Shown in pieces: positions 1-16,204 of a stretch of 64,000 nucleotides of DNA. Numbering within the stretch: the stretch's first letter is position 1; the number at the start of each line of letters is the position of its first letter. The position numbers and the translations under genes are program-made. Below the pieces are notes generated by a model. That model saw nothing but the letters and a program-made list of their open reading frames with translations. It was not told the DNA's origin and made no database searches. The DNA comes from Odontesthes bonariensis (Eukaryota > Chordata > Actinopteri > Atheriniformes > Atherinopsidae). The stretch spans positions 5,310,976 through 5,374,975 of the forward strand of contig NC_134527.1 of the NCBI RefSeq assembly GCF_027942865.1, written 5' to 3'.

Positions 1-108
1 TGGAAGTATGTAGTATGGAAGTATGTAGTATGTAGTATGGAAGTATGTAGTATGTAGTATGGAAGTATGTAGTATGGAAGTATGTAGTATGCAGTTTCGA
101 ACACAGCC
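1..108. mobile_element. Right end of a 616-632-bp MITE with expanded tandem units
   Basis: The block is built from repeated units of ggaagtatgtagtat and gtagtat, then ends in a terminus close to AGTATGCGGTTTCGAACACAGCC. The same terminus closes the complete copies at 15573-16204 and 27485-28100. Only the right end is in the window. The tandem units look like a local expansion of the element's own subterminal motif, which is not expanded in the complete copies. Confidence 0.75.
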
Positions 109-294
109 TATGAAGTAGAGTAAAATAACTTCATTCTGGCTCAAAATGCTGCTAAATATTGACCTGTAGGATCAAACTGTGGGACAAATCTTAATTCTCC
201 TTGTAGAGATGAAATGCCAGGCTGCTGCTTTCACATTTATCCACTCAGATTTTTGACGTTGTTGAAGTGTAAACCCTTTCCTCTCTTCCCTCAC

Positions 295-6368
<6,074 letters not shown>

Positions 6369-6689
6369 CTTTACCCTCGAAAATGAAAACTGATAAAGAG
6401 ACAAAATACACAGAGTGACACAGGGAATTGGTCCAACTTGTCTATGCTTCAAAAGCAGAGTCAAAACACAGCACTCACAATCTTGTGCTTCAGCTCAGTC
6501 AAGGTTAAAACTGAGCAAGCATGCGTGGCGGGCGCTGCTTTTCCAAACAGCCGCTTGGCTCAGGCTCACTGCAGAGTCAACACACTGCAGGTGTGTCCTA
6601 CTCTGTCAGGCCAGATCTCATCAGTGCAAACACAGTTTCTTTGTATAGACCAATGAGAAAGGATGGGAATTCAATAATATCAGTTGGGT

Positions 6690-6760
6690 TTAACACCCCC
6701 GACCCGATCGACGGATTCAGCGGTATAGATAATGGATGGATGGATGGATGGATGGGTTTA
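6690..6760 (+). repeat. LINE 3' tail with GGAT repeat
   Basis: A decayed form of the fish LINE tail, about gcggtatagataatggatgg, is followed by tandem ATGG units. A related tail occurs at 23560-23655. It lies upstream of the alad start codon. Confidence 0.5.
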
Positions 6761-6899
6761 ACAGCACAGAAGAGACTGATTACTGTGATTGTTTTACACA
6801 TTTATGTTGTCCAGACTCCAGTTTTTCTCTCCCTTTTAAACTTTAAATGTATCCAGAGTTTCCAAAAATCAGTTTGATAGTTGTGTGTGTGTGTTAAAA

Positions 6900-7550
6900 G
6901 CAAAATCTGAGTAAAGGAATTTGGATGAACTGCACGCCATCTCATTATTTAAGTTCACTGCGTTTCTAAAGCATTGAAAAACACAAATTACGCAACATAC
7001 AGTAGCAATAGTGTACTGCAGGGGCAATTGCTAACAGCGTCAGCTCACATAACTTTCAGAAACACGAAACCTTAAATAAAACCCAAAGCAGAGCCAGCTG
7101 CAAACAGCAATAAAAAGCAGCAGTATTGCTCCTGTGATTTTTAAGCATAGCAGGTCAGTTATTATTACATTATGAAATGTCATTTTGTCACCTTGACTAA
7201 GAAGTATCTAGACTATAACTATAAATAACAGCAACTTATGTCGTAAATCTATGAGATAGCGTTTCAAAACAATAATAAAGGGTTCATAAATACCGAATTA
7301 ACCCAGCGTGCGCACCACTGAAGAAGGGAGTTGTCGACTTCTCCACTAAAGTTCAGTTGACTGACTGGAGGTGCTTCTTCTTCTATGGTTTGGCTGTTGT
7401 TGCTGTAATACCGCCGCCTACTGACTTGAATGTTATTCAAATTTTAAAGTAGATATTGTCATTATAGATGTGTAACAGAAACCGTACTCTATTTTGTTAC
7501 AATTATTAAACCGAGAGAAATAACGATAAAAAGAAAAAACTAATGAAAAA
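6900..7550. other. Intergenic block between alad and tmem203
   Basis: I see no open coding exon and no complete repeat here. The block should contain the alad promoter and any noncoding first exon. It is AT-rich to about 7300 and becomes more mixed toward the tmem203 promoter. Confidence 0.4.
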
Positions 7551-7634
7551 TGTCAACAATTGTCAGATATGTAAATTGGCAGCGACGACACAAAAACTGG
7601 GCTTTCCGGCCACCGTACAATCCTCTTTTTGTGT

Positions 7635-7642
7635 TCTCGCGA
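7635..7642. promoter_or_regulatory. TCTCGCGA core promoter motif
   Basis: TCTCGCGA is a palindromic element enriched in vertebrate housekeeping and divergent promoters (established knowledge). It lies between the alad start (6368, minus) and the tmem203 coding region (8321, plus), just upstream of a likely noncoding tmem203 exon ending at the donor aag|gtaatt (7763/7764). Confidence 0.5.
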
Positions 7643-7659
7643 TATTCTTTAACTGCGAG

Positions 7660-8320
7660 AACTCAAGCAGGAGCTACGATGCTATCAGCCTCGTAACATC
7701 ATTTTGTTCCTACAGTTTCACAATTAACTACGTGGAGAAGGAGAACACCCAACTGTCTTTAAGGTAATTTAACATATTATTACAGTGACCCACATTCTGA
7801 ATATGTATGTACATGTTTCGTGTTCGAAACTATCTTTTCTGTGATTAGCATACAGTAGCATTGCAGTACAACGACTGGTTATTTTCTGTATCTTCGACGT
7901 AATAGAAGCTTGATTTGACATTTTGTCCTGTATTAATTGGAACCTAACAACATCCCCCGGGATATATTTTAAGACAAATCAGCCCAGATGAGCATCTGAC
8001 AGCCGGCGAAGTGAGATAAATGGCTCAGATCAAGTCTCTATTTTAAAAACATAGACGGATTATGCCTGTCTATTGTTAGTTTTCGTAGTGTCTTCTCTTC
8101 TAATACTGTGGTTTTCTCAGTGTTTCCATGACCACCTTCTCGTTCACCCCATTCATTTATCATCCTCAGGTTGGATGTGAAGATGTAGCCAACAGTGGGT
8201 CATCTGTGTGGTATCAAAAAGCTCCTGAACCTGCTGCCTCTAACCCTGGAGCACTTCCATCCCTAACCAGGCTGTCCTCAGTCAGTCCGTCCCCGGTTGA
8301 AGACCCCGCTGTTCTCAACC
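7660..8320 (+). other. tmem203: Probable tmem203 5' UTR with one intron
   Basis: A good donor (tttaag|gtaatt, exon end 7763) and a good acceptor (tttatcatcctcag|gttgg, exon start 8170) bracket an intron of about 400 bp upstream of the tmem203 start. The transcription start is a guess. A longer frame running through this part (8128-8772) overlaps tmem203 in another frame and is not a gene. Confidence 0.45.
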
Positions 8321-8737
8321 ATGCTCTTCTCCTTGAGGGAACTGGTCCAATGGCTGGGCTTTGCAACCTTCGAACTCTTCCTCCACCTACTAGCTTTACT
8401 GGTCTTCAGCATGCTGGTGGCTCTGAGAGCCGACATGTTTACTCCCAAGCTGAGCTGGTGGCTGGTGTTCGTTCCGCTGTTCGCCGCGGACGGCCTCAGC
8501 ACCTACTTCACGGCCATCGTGTCCATCCGACTTTACCAAGAGAACGAGAAGCGCCTCGCAGTGCTGCGGCTCCTCTGGGTGCTGACGGTGCTCAGCCTGA
8601 AGCTGGTGTGCGAGGTGCTGCTGTGCCAGAAGCTGGCCGAGCAGGAGCAAGCCAGAGACCTCTGGTTCGGCCTGATCGTTTCGCCCCTCTTCATCCTGCT
8701 GCAGCTTCTCATGATACGAGCATGTCGGGTCAACTGA
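8321..8737 (+). CDS. tmem203: Transmembrane protein 203
   Basis: TMEM203 is a small ER and endolysosomal membrane protein linked to ER calcium-store control and STING signalling (family knowledge). The single-exon frame gives 138 aa; the human protein has 136. The start at 8321 (MLFSLRELVQWLGFATFE) matches the family N-terminus; an in-frame ATG eight codons upstream adds unrelated residues, so 8321 is preferred. Four hydrophobic segments are visible, at about residues 10-33, 45-65, 80-103 and 115-133. Family signatures FAADGLSTYFT, KRLAVLRL and the C-terminal LLQLLMIRACRVN are intact. The gene is divergent from alad and in the same direction as tprn. Confidence 0.96.
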   Translation: MLFSLRELVQWLGFATFELFLHLLALLVFSMLVALRADMFTPKLSWWLVFVPLFAADGLSTYFTAIVSIRLYQENEKRLAVLRLLWVLTVLSLKLVCEVLLCQKLAEQEQARDLWFGLIVSPLFILLQLLMIRACRVN

Positions 8738-8870
8738 GGAGAAGCGTTTTTTTTTTTGTCAAAGTGCGTTGACAACACAGGAGCAGAGAGCAGTCTCTGT
8801 CTGCCGTTAGAGATTTTAAGCAGAAAATTGGTGTAATTTTTGTTGTGGCTCATTGCCACCCTTTTTTTTC

Positions 8871-8907
<37 letters not shown>

Positions 8908-9875
8908 AAAAAGTTGTTCTTATTCCAGCCTGCACCACAGTCTAGTTTTCCAACATCTGAGTTTCGCATAACTTCAAGATCAACAGAAAATACTCTTGCA
9001 TGTTTAAGTTATGCAGTATTTCTATTTGTGTTTTCAATAATAATGAATGAATTGTTGCCATTTCTTTCTCTTTTCTTTTTTTTTCCAAGGCAGTTTTATC
9101 AGGATAGATTACCGCTGTAAGTTGTTGTGGCATCTTAACAAGGACAAATCGTCACAGAACTCATAATATAAAGTCCGGATTTGGAACTTAGTAGTGCCTC
9201 TACGTTGTGCAATCAATGGTGAACAATGAGCCATAAGTTTAAAAAAAGAAAAAGACCAGAGTTATGTTTTAATACACCTGTGCACAGAACATTTCAAATG
9301 AATAAACTGGTGAAACCTTAAGGCAGAGACGACCTGAGTAACATTTTGGGCAAAATCTCATGGATTAAAGACCCCAAGGAGCTGCTGGAGCTTTATTGCT
9401 TTGATTTTTATTTTTATTTTTTTTTTTGCCCAGAAGAAGATGCCATTTACCAGCAAAGACTTCCTTATTTTGTGTCACTGTGTTGCCAGTTGCTGGGAGT
9501 GCTGCTCATTTAAAAAAATAAAAATAAAAATCACTCCCCTCAAATCCCCAAAGCTTGTTGGCTCTGCGCAGAAAGAAGCTGGAGCTGAAACCCGCCAGTC
9601 TTGCCTCTGCACTGAAGAACTGAAAGCGAAAGATTGTGTGCACACATCCTCCCTAAAAGTTGCTGTAATGTCTTTTTATTTTTTGTATATGTACGGCGTG
9701 TATTTATGGTCTCGTTTTAATTTAATTCCTGATGTGACATTCTGTGTGACTATGTACATGTTGGATTTTTGTTAAGAAATTCAAAAAACCCTTATTTATG
9801 TTCATATGTTTTTTCTATGGCACATTTGTGGTCATCTGTGTATACGTGTAAATAAAACACACATTTAACCAACGT
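8738..9875 (+). other. tmem203: tmem203 3' UTR
   Basis: A noncoding stretch of about 1.1 kb follows the stop codon, with a (TA)n tract at 8877-8901, and leads to a canonical AATAAA at 9851-9856. A 124-codon frame at 9401-9775 shows no family features and is treated as chance. An earlier AATAAA near 9301 could serve a shorter form. Confidence 0.6.
9851..9856 (+). terminator. tmem203: Poly(A) signal of tmem203
   Basis: AATAAA is followed within about 30 bp by a T/G-rich stretch (cgttgccttttattgtttgctg), as expected for a cleavage site. It is the last such signal before the intergenic region. Confidence 0.6.
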
Positions 9876-9924
9876 TGCCTTTTATTGTTTGCTGAGGGTT
9901 TTAATGGGTAGAAGCGCTCCGTAG

Positions 9925-9938
9925 CCACCAGGTGGCGC
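9925..9938 (+). promoter_or_regulatory. Candidate CTCF site, forward orientation
   Basis: CCACCAGGTGGCGC matches the CTCF core consensus CCASYAGRKGGCRS at all positions, and the flanks (tag before, ttc after) also fit. It lies just beyond the tmem203 poly(A) signal, before tprn. Binding is inferred only. Confidence 0.5.
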
Positions 9939-9939
9939 T

Positions 9940-10750
9940 TCTAACCTTATTTATGGGCGTGGTGTGAGCCAAGATGAAGACCATGTTTCACTCATCAGTT
10001 TTAAAACCATATTTCGTATAATTTCCAATGATAAATGATTGGTAATGGTAAAAATAGTCACTTTGTGTTTAAAAACAGTTTGGAAACTAAGGGGTTACGT
10101 CATGTATTCTGTAACTTTATTTGGTTTCACCTAAAACTCGTTCACTAATCAAGGTTTTAAAGTCTAACTCCAAATCATATTAGGAAAATATCTTGTTAAT
10201 ATGTCATGTCATGATCTAAATTCCGTAATAAAAATATTACGCAGGGCGTTAACTATCGTGTTCTTTTTTTTTTGGCAGGTACGTCAGATTTCCCATCTAC
10301 TATAACCTGCTTCGGTAAGGAATTAATGCTCAGTTGACCTACTTCCTTATGAATTATCATTATTTTATTCCCCCGCGCTCTTTAGTCAAGCTGTGCTTCA
10401 TTACAGCTCGTGAATAAATATTTAATTGGCTACAGTAATCACTTGTAGTACCCACGAATAGCCTACTTAGTGCTGATTCATGTGCACCGAGCTGCTGCCG
10501 CACCCGGATTATCGACAGGTGGAATCACCGGCAAGTGTTCAACGAATGAACCAGCGTCGGCTCGGTTTTAACACAAAAAAAATCGTAGTAATACTAAATT
10601 CTGACCGAAATATACAAATATATTCCTCTGCTATGTGTGAATTAACAATCCGGACAATGTTGAGAGGAAATCTATGCAAACAGAAGGATTTCAGCAAAGA
10701 AAATCACTTGTAACGTGGCTGAAAACCTCGGTCTTTGCAAGCCTCACAAC
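9940..10750. other. Intergenic block between tmem203 and tprn
   Basis: AT-rich unique-looking sequence with no exon and no recognised repeat. A 77-codon frame at 10480-10713 shows nothing recognisable. Confidence 0.4.
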
Positions 10751-10759
10751 ATCGTTGCC

Positions 10760-10950
10760 CTGATACATTTATTTATATTTATTTTATTTTATTCTTATTG
10801 TTATTTTTATTCTTATTTTATTTTTTTATATTCTTATTTTATTTTTATTTTATTCTTATTTTTATTTTTATTTTTACTGTCTGTACACTGCAACTGCAAA
10901 GCAATTTCCCAGCTGGGATGAATAAAGTAGTTCTATTCTATTCTATTAGA
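10760..10950 (+). mobile_element. LINE 3' tail with T-rich simple repeat
   Basis: A (TTTTATTCTTA)-like low-complexity run is followed by gcaatttcccagctgggatg, aataaag and repeated attct units, the typical tail of a fish non-LTR retrotransposon. There is no coding remnant. Confidence 0.55.
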
Positions 10951-11069
10951 TAATTAGTATTTGTTTGTACATCTAAATTTGATTACAGAACATAAGATTT
11001 ATTTGGGAAGTGTTAATTCGGATAAACATGAACGCAACTCTTTTGATTGACAGGCTCTCCTGGCCCGGT

Positions 11070-11401
11070 TAACAATGGAAAAGGGCGTGGTTTGCGTCAA
11101 CAGTGGGCGCGTCTGTAAACCCTGCGAGCCAATCAGGAACCGCGTGGGACTGCCGAACGGCCGTGTGTTCGGGGGCTGTGGGAAGAAAGGGAGCCAGACT
11201 GTGTCGAGCGGAGGGAGAGGAGAGAGAGGGAAAAAAGGAAAAAAGGAAAGGAAGAGATGTGTGTGAGTGTGCGCTGAGCGGTGCTGCGGGTACAGTCGGA
11301 GCCGGATACAGCGTTTATAGTCGCACCGGACCGCGGGCAAGACCGCCTCGGAGCCTGGGTCGCTCTCTCCTCATCTCCCTTCCCGAGCAAAACCCTCCGC
11401 G
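11070..11401 (+). promoter_or_regulatory. tprn: tprn promoter and 5' UTR
   Basis: A canonical CCAAT box (GAGCCAATCAGG, CCAAT at 11129-11133), a GC/CACC-like box (gggcgtgg, 11083-11090) and a SOX-like AACAATGG (11071-11078) precede a purine-rich GA tract at 11208-11258. The GC content rises sharply into exon 1. The transcription start is probably near 11160-11250. No TATA box is seen. Confidence 0.55.
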
Positions 11402-13465
11402 ATGTCCGGCGGGGGAGAGGTGCGCGTCCTGCGCCAAGAGCCCGGGCAAGAGAGCCCGAGGATGCCGGCCTGGAAGAGAGAAATTCTGGAGAGGAGGAAG
11501 GCGAAGGGCGGCGGCGGTTCCGGGGGAGCAGAACCGCCGCCGCAGCGGGTGAACGGCGAAGTGTCGGGGAGCGTGAACGGCAGCAGCGGCGGCGGCGGCG
11601 GAGGAGGCAACAGAGACGGCGGAGCGACCGGCGGGGCGACCGGTGGGTCCGGGCGGAACTACACCATCACCACGGCCAGTCAACACTTCACGCACAACAA
11701 AGAGCCGCGAGCCGAGAAGACGCCGCCGAGGCCGGGCGGCCGGCATGAAAACCTGGTGCTGCAGGAGAGTCTGGGGCCGCTGGAGGAGAACCCGTTCATC
11801 AAGCTGGAGAAGGAGCGCCGGCGGCGGCAGGACAGAGAAAACGCTGCCCGCCCGGTGCAGCACATCCTGGAGCTGTACGGCAGCGTCCCGGGCATCCGGA
11901 CTATCCGCGCCGAGAACATCATCATCATCGAGTCGGATCCGGATTACTTTCCGGACGCCGGGGGAGGTAAAACCGGGGCCAGCTGGCAGCAAAACGGCGT
12001 GGACAGCTACAGCTCTTTGAATGACCTGCTGGACCGGAGAGGCAGCGCTGTCACTGAGATCAGAGCCAAGGAAGTGGTCATCTATGACACCACGTTGAGC
12101 AAAAGCGAGGAGAATTTGAGCACCTTGGGCCGCCCCGACCACGAGGTCTCCTATGATTCGGGTGAGGGTCAAGGCAGAGTCAGTAGGATTCTGCAGAAGT
12201 TTGATAGCAACTACGGGAAGCTGCAGAAGAAGTCCCACAGCACCGAGAACCTGCTGGAGCTGGACTGTGGTGCCAGCAGCAGGCCGAGACCCTGGCCAAA
12301 GCCACAGCCAGATCTGGTGCCAAAACCCAGGCCGAGCCTGTCGGGCAGCAGCCCGGGCAGCAGCCAGCCACCATCGCCGCTCTTCCAGGCTCCCTGGTCC
12401 TCCAAACCAAAGCCACAGCCCGCCGTCCCTGAGCTGAGCAGCCCCAAGTGCCATTTCGGGTCCCCGCAGTCTGTGTTTTCTTTCCGTCAGCGGTTCGAGG
12501 AAAGTGGGATCCCGAGAGATGAGCCCGACAGGGGCCAAAACAAGCCCGCCAGAGAGAGGGAGTGGGAGGTGGCCGAGGCGCTGCCCAAACCCAAGGTGCC
12601 ATGCTCTCCCGAGACCCGACGGGTCCGTGCCGAGTCCCCTTCGAGCCCCATCTCATCCAAGGTGCCGCGCTCCTCACAGGACTACGAGATCCGTCCCTCC
12701 CCAAAGCCAGACCTCAGTAAGATCCCCGATGGGGACACTCAGGCTCAGGCCCTGGCAAACCTGCGCCTGCAGTCCAAAAACTCCTTCACAGTGATCCCCA
12801 AACGCCATCTCCCCGGCTCACCGGGTCCCGTCACGTCTTCCCCCCCAAACAGAGCTCCAGAGGTGCCTACACCCGGAGTGCCAACCTCCCACATGCCAGC
12901 GCTCACTCCTGCACCCACAACAATGAGAGAGAAGCTCCAGGAGGAGGTGAAGGAGCCTGAAGCATCTCCTACTGTTGCCACAAGTCCTCCTCTGACCTCT
13001 GAACCCTTATCCCCGACCCCCGTTCTCACCCCAGTATCTCCATCTTTCCTGGCTTCGCCGCCATCTTCGCCGCTCACCTCTCCAGTCCCGACAGACTTCT
13101 CCTCCCCAGCTCCGCAGCAACTCTCCGCGGATCAGCTGCCGGTGACGAACATCGACGAGGTCGAGGTGGAGCCCACCAAGCGTGTCCCCGTCCCCAGCCC
13201 GCTGGTGCAGAGGAAAAAGGGGAACACCTTCACTGTGGTGCCTAAGCGTAGGGTGGAGCCCAACGCCCAGCCGAGCTCGCCCGAGTCCCACCAGGAGGCC
13301 TCGAGCGAGGCCCAGCCTGGTGCCACGCCGCCCCAGGCCCCCTACGCTCACCTGGGCACCCTGCTGAAGAAGCGCTACCCCGCCGTGGAGGAGATCGAAG
13401 TCGTCGGTGGGTACTTGACCCTCGAAAAGTCCTGCCTCTCCAAGACTGGTTCTGCAGGCAAGAAG
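11402..13465 (+). CDS. tprn: Taperin, coding exon 1 (residues 1-688)
   Basis: Taperin is an actin-associated protein at the base of hair-cell stereocilia that docks protein phosphatase 1; human TPRN is the DFNB79 deafness gene (established). The exon ends in phase 0 at AAGAAG|GTGAGA. The full protein joins exons 11402-13465, 34337-34532, 35572-35690 and 36261-36323 for 813 aa; human has 711. Conserved blocks are PAWKREILERR (22-32), ESLGPLEENPF (122-132), VPGIRTIRAENIIIIES (162-178), KNSFTVIPKR (459-468), NTFTVVPKR (608-616) and LKKRYPAVEEIEVVGGYL (655-672). Between them the protein is Pro/Ser-rich and probably disordered, with a Gly run at 63-69. The first ATG is used; it places the PAWKRE block about 20 residues in, similar to human (15). 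The GC-rich exon produces long frames on both strands, including 407 codons on the minus strand, which are shadows. Confidence 0.95.
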
Positions 13466-13590
13466 GTGAGACCAACCAAACCTTTTAGGATTCCCATTTG
13501 TTCTCTTAAGCATTGGATATAGGATGGATAAAACGAATGTTTGTTGTTTTGTTTGAACTGAAATGACCCCCTTTCTCTCCCCTTTTCACT

Positions 13591-13720
13591 GTAAATCGAG
13601 CATCTTTGGAGATTCGGCTGTTTATTTGCAGGCTCAGCTCGTACATGAACCCTCCTGATAGAGAATTTAAACATGGGAACACTGCAGCAGCACACACAGA
13701 ATCACATTATTGCTTCCTTT
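13591..13720 (+). repeat. Direct repeat unit A in tprn intron 1
   Basis: About 130 bp starting gtaaatcgagcatctttgga are repeated in the same direction at 14167-14294 with few differences, including gattcggctgtttatttgca and the stretch leading to attattgcttcctt. The copy begins about 125 bp after exon 1 ends. Confidence 0.85.
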
Positions 13721-13819
13721 TAGTGATTTATAGGACTGTTTAGGTGAGTTTGTCTGCTGAATCTGCTAGTGTGTCTTGTCCTGCCTCCACCTCTGGCACC
13801 CTCTATACTTTCAATACCT

Positions 13820-14095
13820 CCTACCCCAACCAGGGTTTGAATCCCCATCCCGCTGTGACTGGTGTGCAGTTGGTGAGAGGCTGGGGTAGCTTGTGGCTGT
13901 AAAAGAAAAAAGATGGTTGTTGTTGAGGAGCAGTGATGGCTGGCATTAGGGGGGTGACTCTGGGACGCCAGTGATCACCGTCTGGCCTCCTGGAGGTGTC
14001 GAGGGCCCAACTGGACGAAACACTGATGAAAGGAGGTTCCCACCTGATGACCCCAATGGCATGTTGGTCAGCACTGCTCACTGGTCTATATTATA
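13820..14095. repeat. Possible interspersed repeat between the two direct-repeat units
   Basis: This block contains ggtttgaatcc, which resembles a pol III box B, and an 86-codon minus-strand frame (13821-14081) without family features. No convincing box A is visible. It may be a SINE-like insertion, but I cannot confirm a family. Confidence 0.3.
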
Positions 14096-14166
14096 GGGAA
14101 TTATTCACTGAGCCTGGTCCATTTTTCTTTTTCCTTTAGCACATGTTTCTTGTGTTTACCTTGAAT

Positions 14167-14294
14167 GTAAATCGAGCATCTTTGGAGATTCGGCTGTTTA
14201 TTTGCAGGCTCGGCTCGTGCATAAAGTGAATTATAGTGAATTTAAACATGGGGACACTGCAGCAGCACACACATAATCATATTATTGCTTCCTT
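14167..14294 (+). repeat. Direct repeat unit B in tprn intron 1
   Basis: Second copy of the unit at 13591-13720, about 576 bp downstream of the first in the same orientation. The middle (the ctcggctcgtgcataaagtg part) is the most diverged. Confidence 0.85.
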
Positions 14295-14486
14295 ACAGTC
14301 TCAAGCCAAATATTACTCCTCTGATCTAAATTTAGAAGTCGGGCGCCGCGTCACATGGGAGTGGCTCTGTGTTTATTGTTTTATTTCAATCTCTGAGCAC
14401 CTGTCTCTTAACTTATTTAACCGAGCCGGCTCACGCTGTTCCCATTGATCCCCTAAGCTCGGTTATTTTAATATGCAGCGTCGGGT

Positions 14487-14511
14487 GTGTTTGTGTGTGT
14501 GTGTGTGTGTC
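14487..14511. repeat. (TG)n microsatellite
   Basis: A short TG run in tprn intron 1, interrupted near its start. Confidence 0.85.
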
Positions 14512-15472
14512 TGCTGCCACTCTAAATCTCCTCGTCCCATCACTTGACCCGCTGTAGCCTGTACGCCAAAGCGGATTAAAAGCGTGTGTTTACACAGCCA
14601 CTTGGAACAACACGCGTGCTTTTTTTCTGTGGATCGCTGTCCCATAAAAGCGTGTTATTTGTCGCAGAGCTCATTACGGGGTTAGGTGGCTCTCCAACCT
14701 TATGGAGGCCGTGTTCGGTTCGCAGGGCTTGGCTCTGACCTTTCACAGAGTTGTTGATAACGGGGAGCTTTCTGTCGGCGTGTTATGGTCACACATCTGG
14801 CGCTCGCCTGCAAAATGCTCCTGTCTCGTTTGCATTTGGGATGAATTAAATATCAGGATGTTGCTCGTTCACTTTCTGTGCTGGTGCAGCCTGCGTGGAA
14901 GGCCTTACTTTCAACCCGTCGGTGTTCATGTTGCACCTGCAGACGAAGTGAAAGCTGTGATTAACAGGAAGTGCAGGGATCCATGTAGTTGCATCTCAGC
15001 TGTAACTTTTATGATCTACAAATCGCCACACGACCTGTAACTCTGAAGGCTCTGAGACTCACGGCAGCTTTGAAACTAGGCCAGTGTGACACCGTCTCAG
15101 ATGCTGGCCGGCGGGACTGTTTCCTTGACCTGGTGCTCTGTAATCCTTGGCTCTACTTGGAAAATCACCTTTTTTTTTTAACAAGTCGGGAAAGGAACTC
15201 GCCACAGTCCTCACATTGTTTTTTTTTTTGTTTTTAACTGTCCCGTTTAGTTAATTGTCTTTCTATGTCCGGTTCGTCACAAGGGGATCTTTCAGATTAT
15301 GAATATTCTCACAGAACTTTGGCTTGAGCACGACTGGCTATTAAAGTTTCATATCTTTCCATTTAAGAGTGCAGTTTTTGGTAAAGTCGCTTCATCACAT
15401 CTTGTATCTTGGATCCCGACAATCTATCCCAGGAAGACTTGTTTTTGTGGGGGTTTTTTAAATAATTTTTTG

Positions 15473-15562
15473 GGGCTTTTTTATGCCTTTATTAGATAGG
15501 ACAGTGTAGAGAGACAGGAAGCAGGGGGCAGAGAGAGGGGGAACAACACGCAGCAAAGGGCC
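15473..15562 (-). mobile_element. tRNA-derived SINE, head missing, minus strand
   Basis: The reverse complement shows the same body and tail as the SINE at 2916-3085 (ggccctttgctgcgtgttgt, ccccctctct, cctgcttcctgtctctct). The box A/B head is absent. It lies 10 bp from the left end of the MITE at 15573. Confidence 0.7.
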
Positions 15563-15572
15563 AAAAGACTTG

Positions 15573-16204
15573 GGCTGTGTTCGAAACCGCATACTTCTCC
15601 TACTAATCCTACTACTCATACTAACTTTTTTGAGTTAGTATGCGAGTTTGAGTAAGCGAGAAGTTCCCGGATGCATACTAGATTCTCCGAAATGTTGGGT
15701 ATGCATCATGAGGTTACTACTCATACTCAAACTACCCAAGATGCAACGTAACGTGACGTCGCCGATCGTCATTTCCTGTCAAAACGGCAGTTTCAAGCTA
15801 GCTACAACGAGGGTAGGTTCACTTCCTGTTTTCAAAACAAAAGCACCAATTGTATTGTAATGGCTTTACCTATGATAAAAGGCAACAGGTATTTTATTTT
15901 GTGAAAATAACCGGAAGTGCGTTGCTCACTGCGGCTAGCTTTAGTAGCGCCGAATTCGTGGGAACAAAATTGTAAATAGCCGGTATTTTGTCAGGTTTTC
16001 AACACGTTGGGGATCTAAACGACTACTTTCTCACCTGAAAATGTTTCAAATGTGGTTAAAGTTTACAGAGTTTAGAGCTTCTGCTGATTTCGGCTCAGGC
16101 AGGAGCGAAATGCATTGTGGGTAAACGCTCTGCATACTGTCTGATCGATGCAGAATGGAAGTAAGCAGTTTGCAAGTATGTAGTATGCGGTTTCGAACAC
16201 AGCC
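15573..16204. mobile_element. MITE with 23-bp inverted ends (632 bp)
   Basis: Inverted ends begin GGCTGTGTTCGAAACCGCAT. The copy is close to those at 27485-28100 and 30530-31147 across its whole length, including ccggaagtgcgttgctcact and aatgcattgtgggtaa. The internal 60-70-codon frames are not conserved as proteins. The class (PIF/Harbinger-like is possible) is not certain, because this copy shows no clear target duplication. Confidence 0.8.

Noticed and set aside
8128-8772. 214-codon frame overlapping tmem203
   Set aside because: It runs in another frame across the tmem203 coding region and 5' UTR intron; tmem203 in its own frame matches the family end to end.
11315-12538. 407-codon minus-strand frame opposite tprn exon 1
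   Set aside because: It is antisense to a clearly conserved taperin exon and arises from its high GC content; no family features on the minus strand.
15648-15860. 70-codon frame repeated at 30595-30807
   Set aside because: Repeated only because both lie in copies of the same MITE; the frame is broken in the copy at 27485-28100 and shows no domain.
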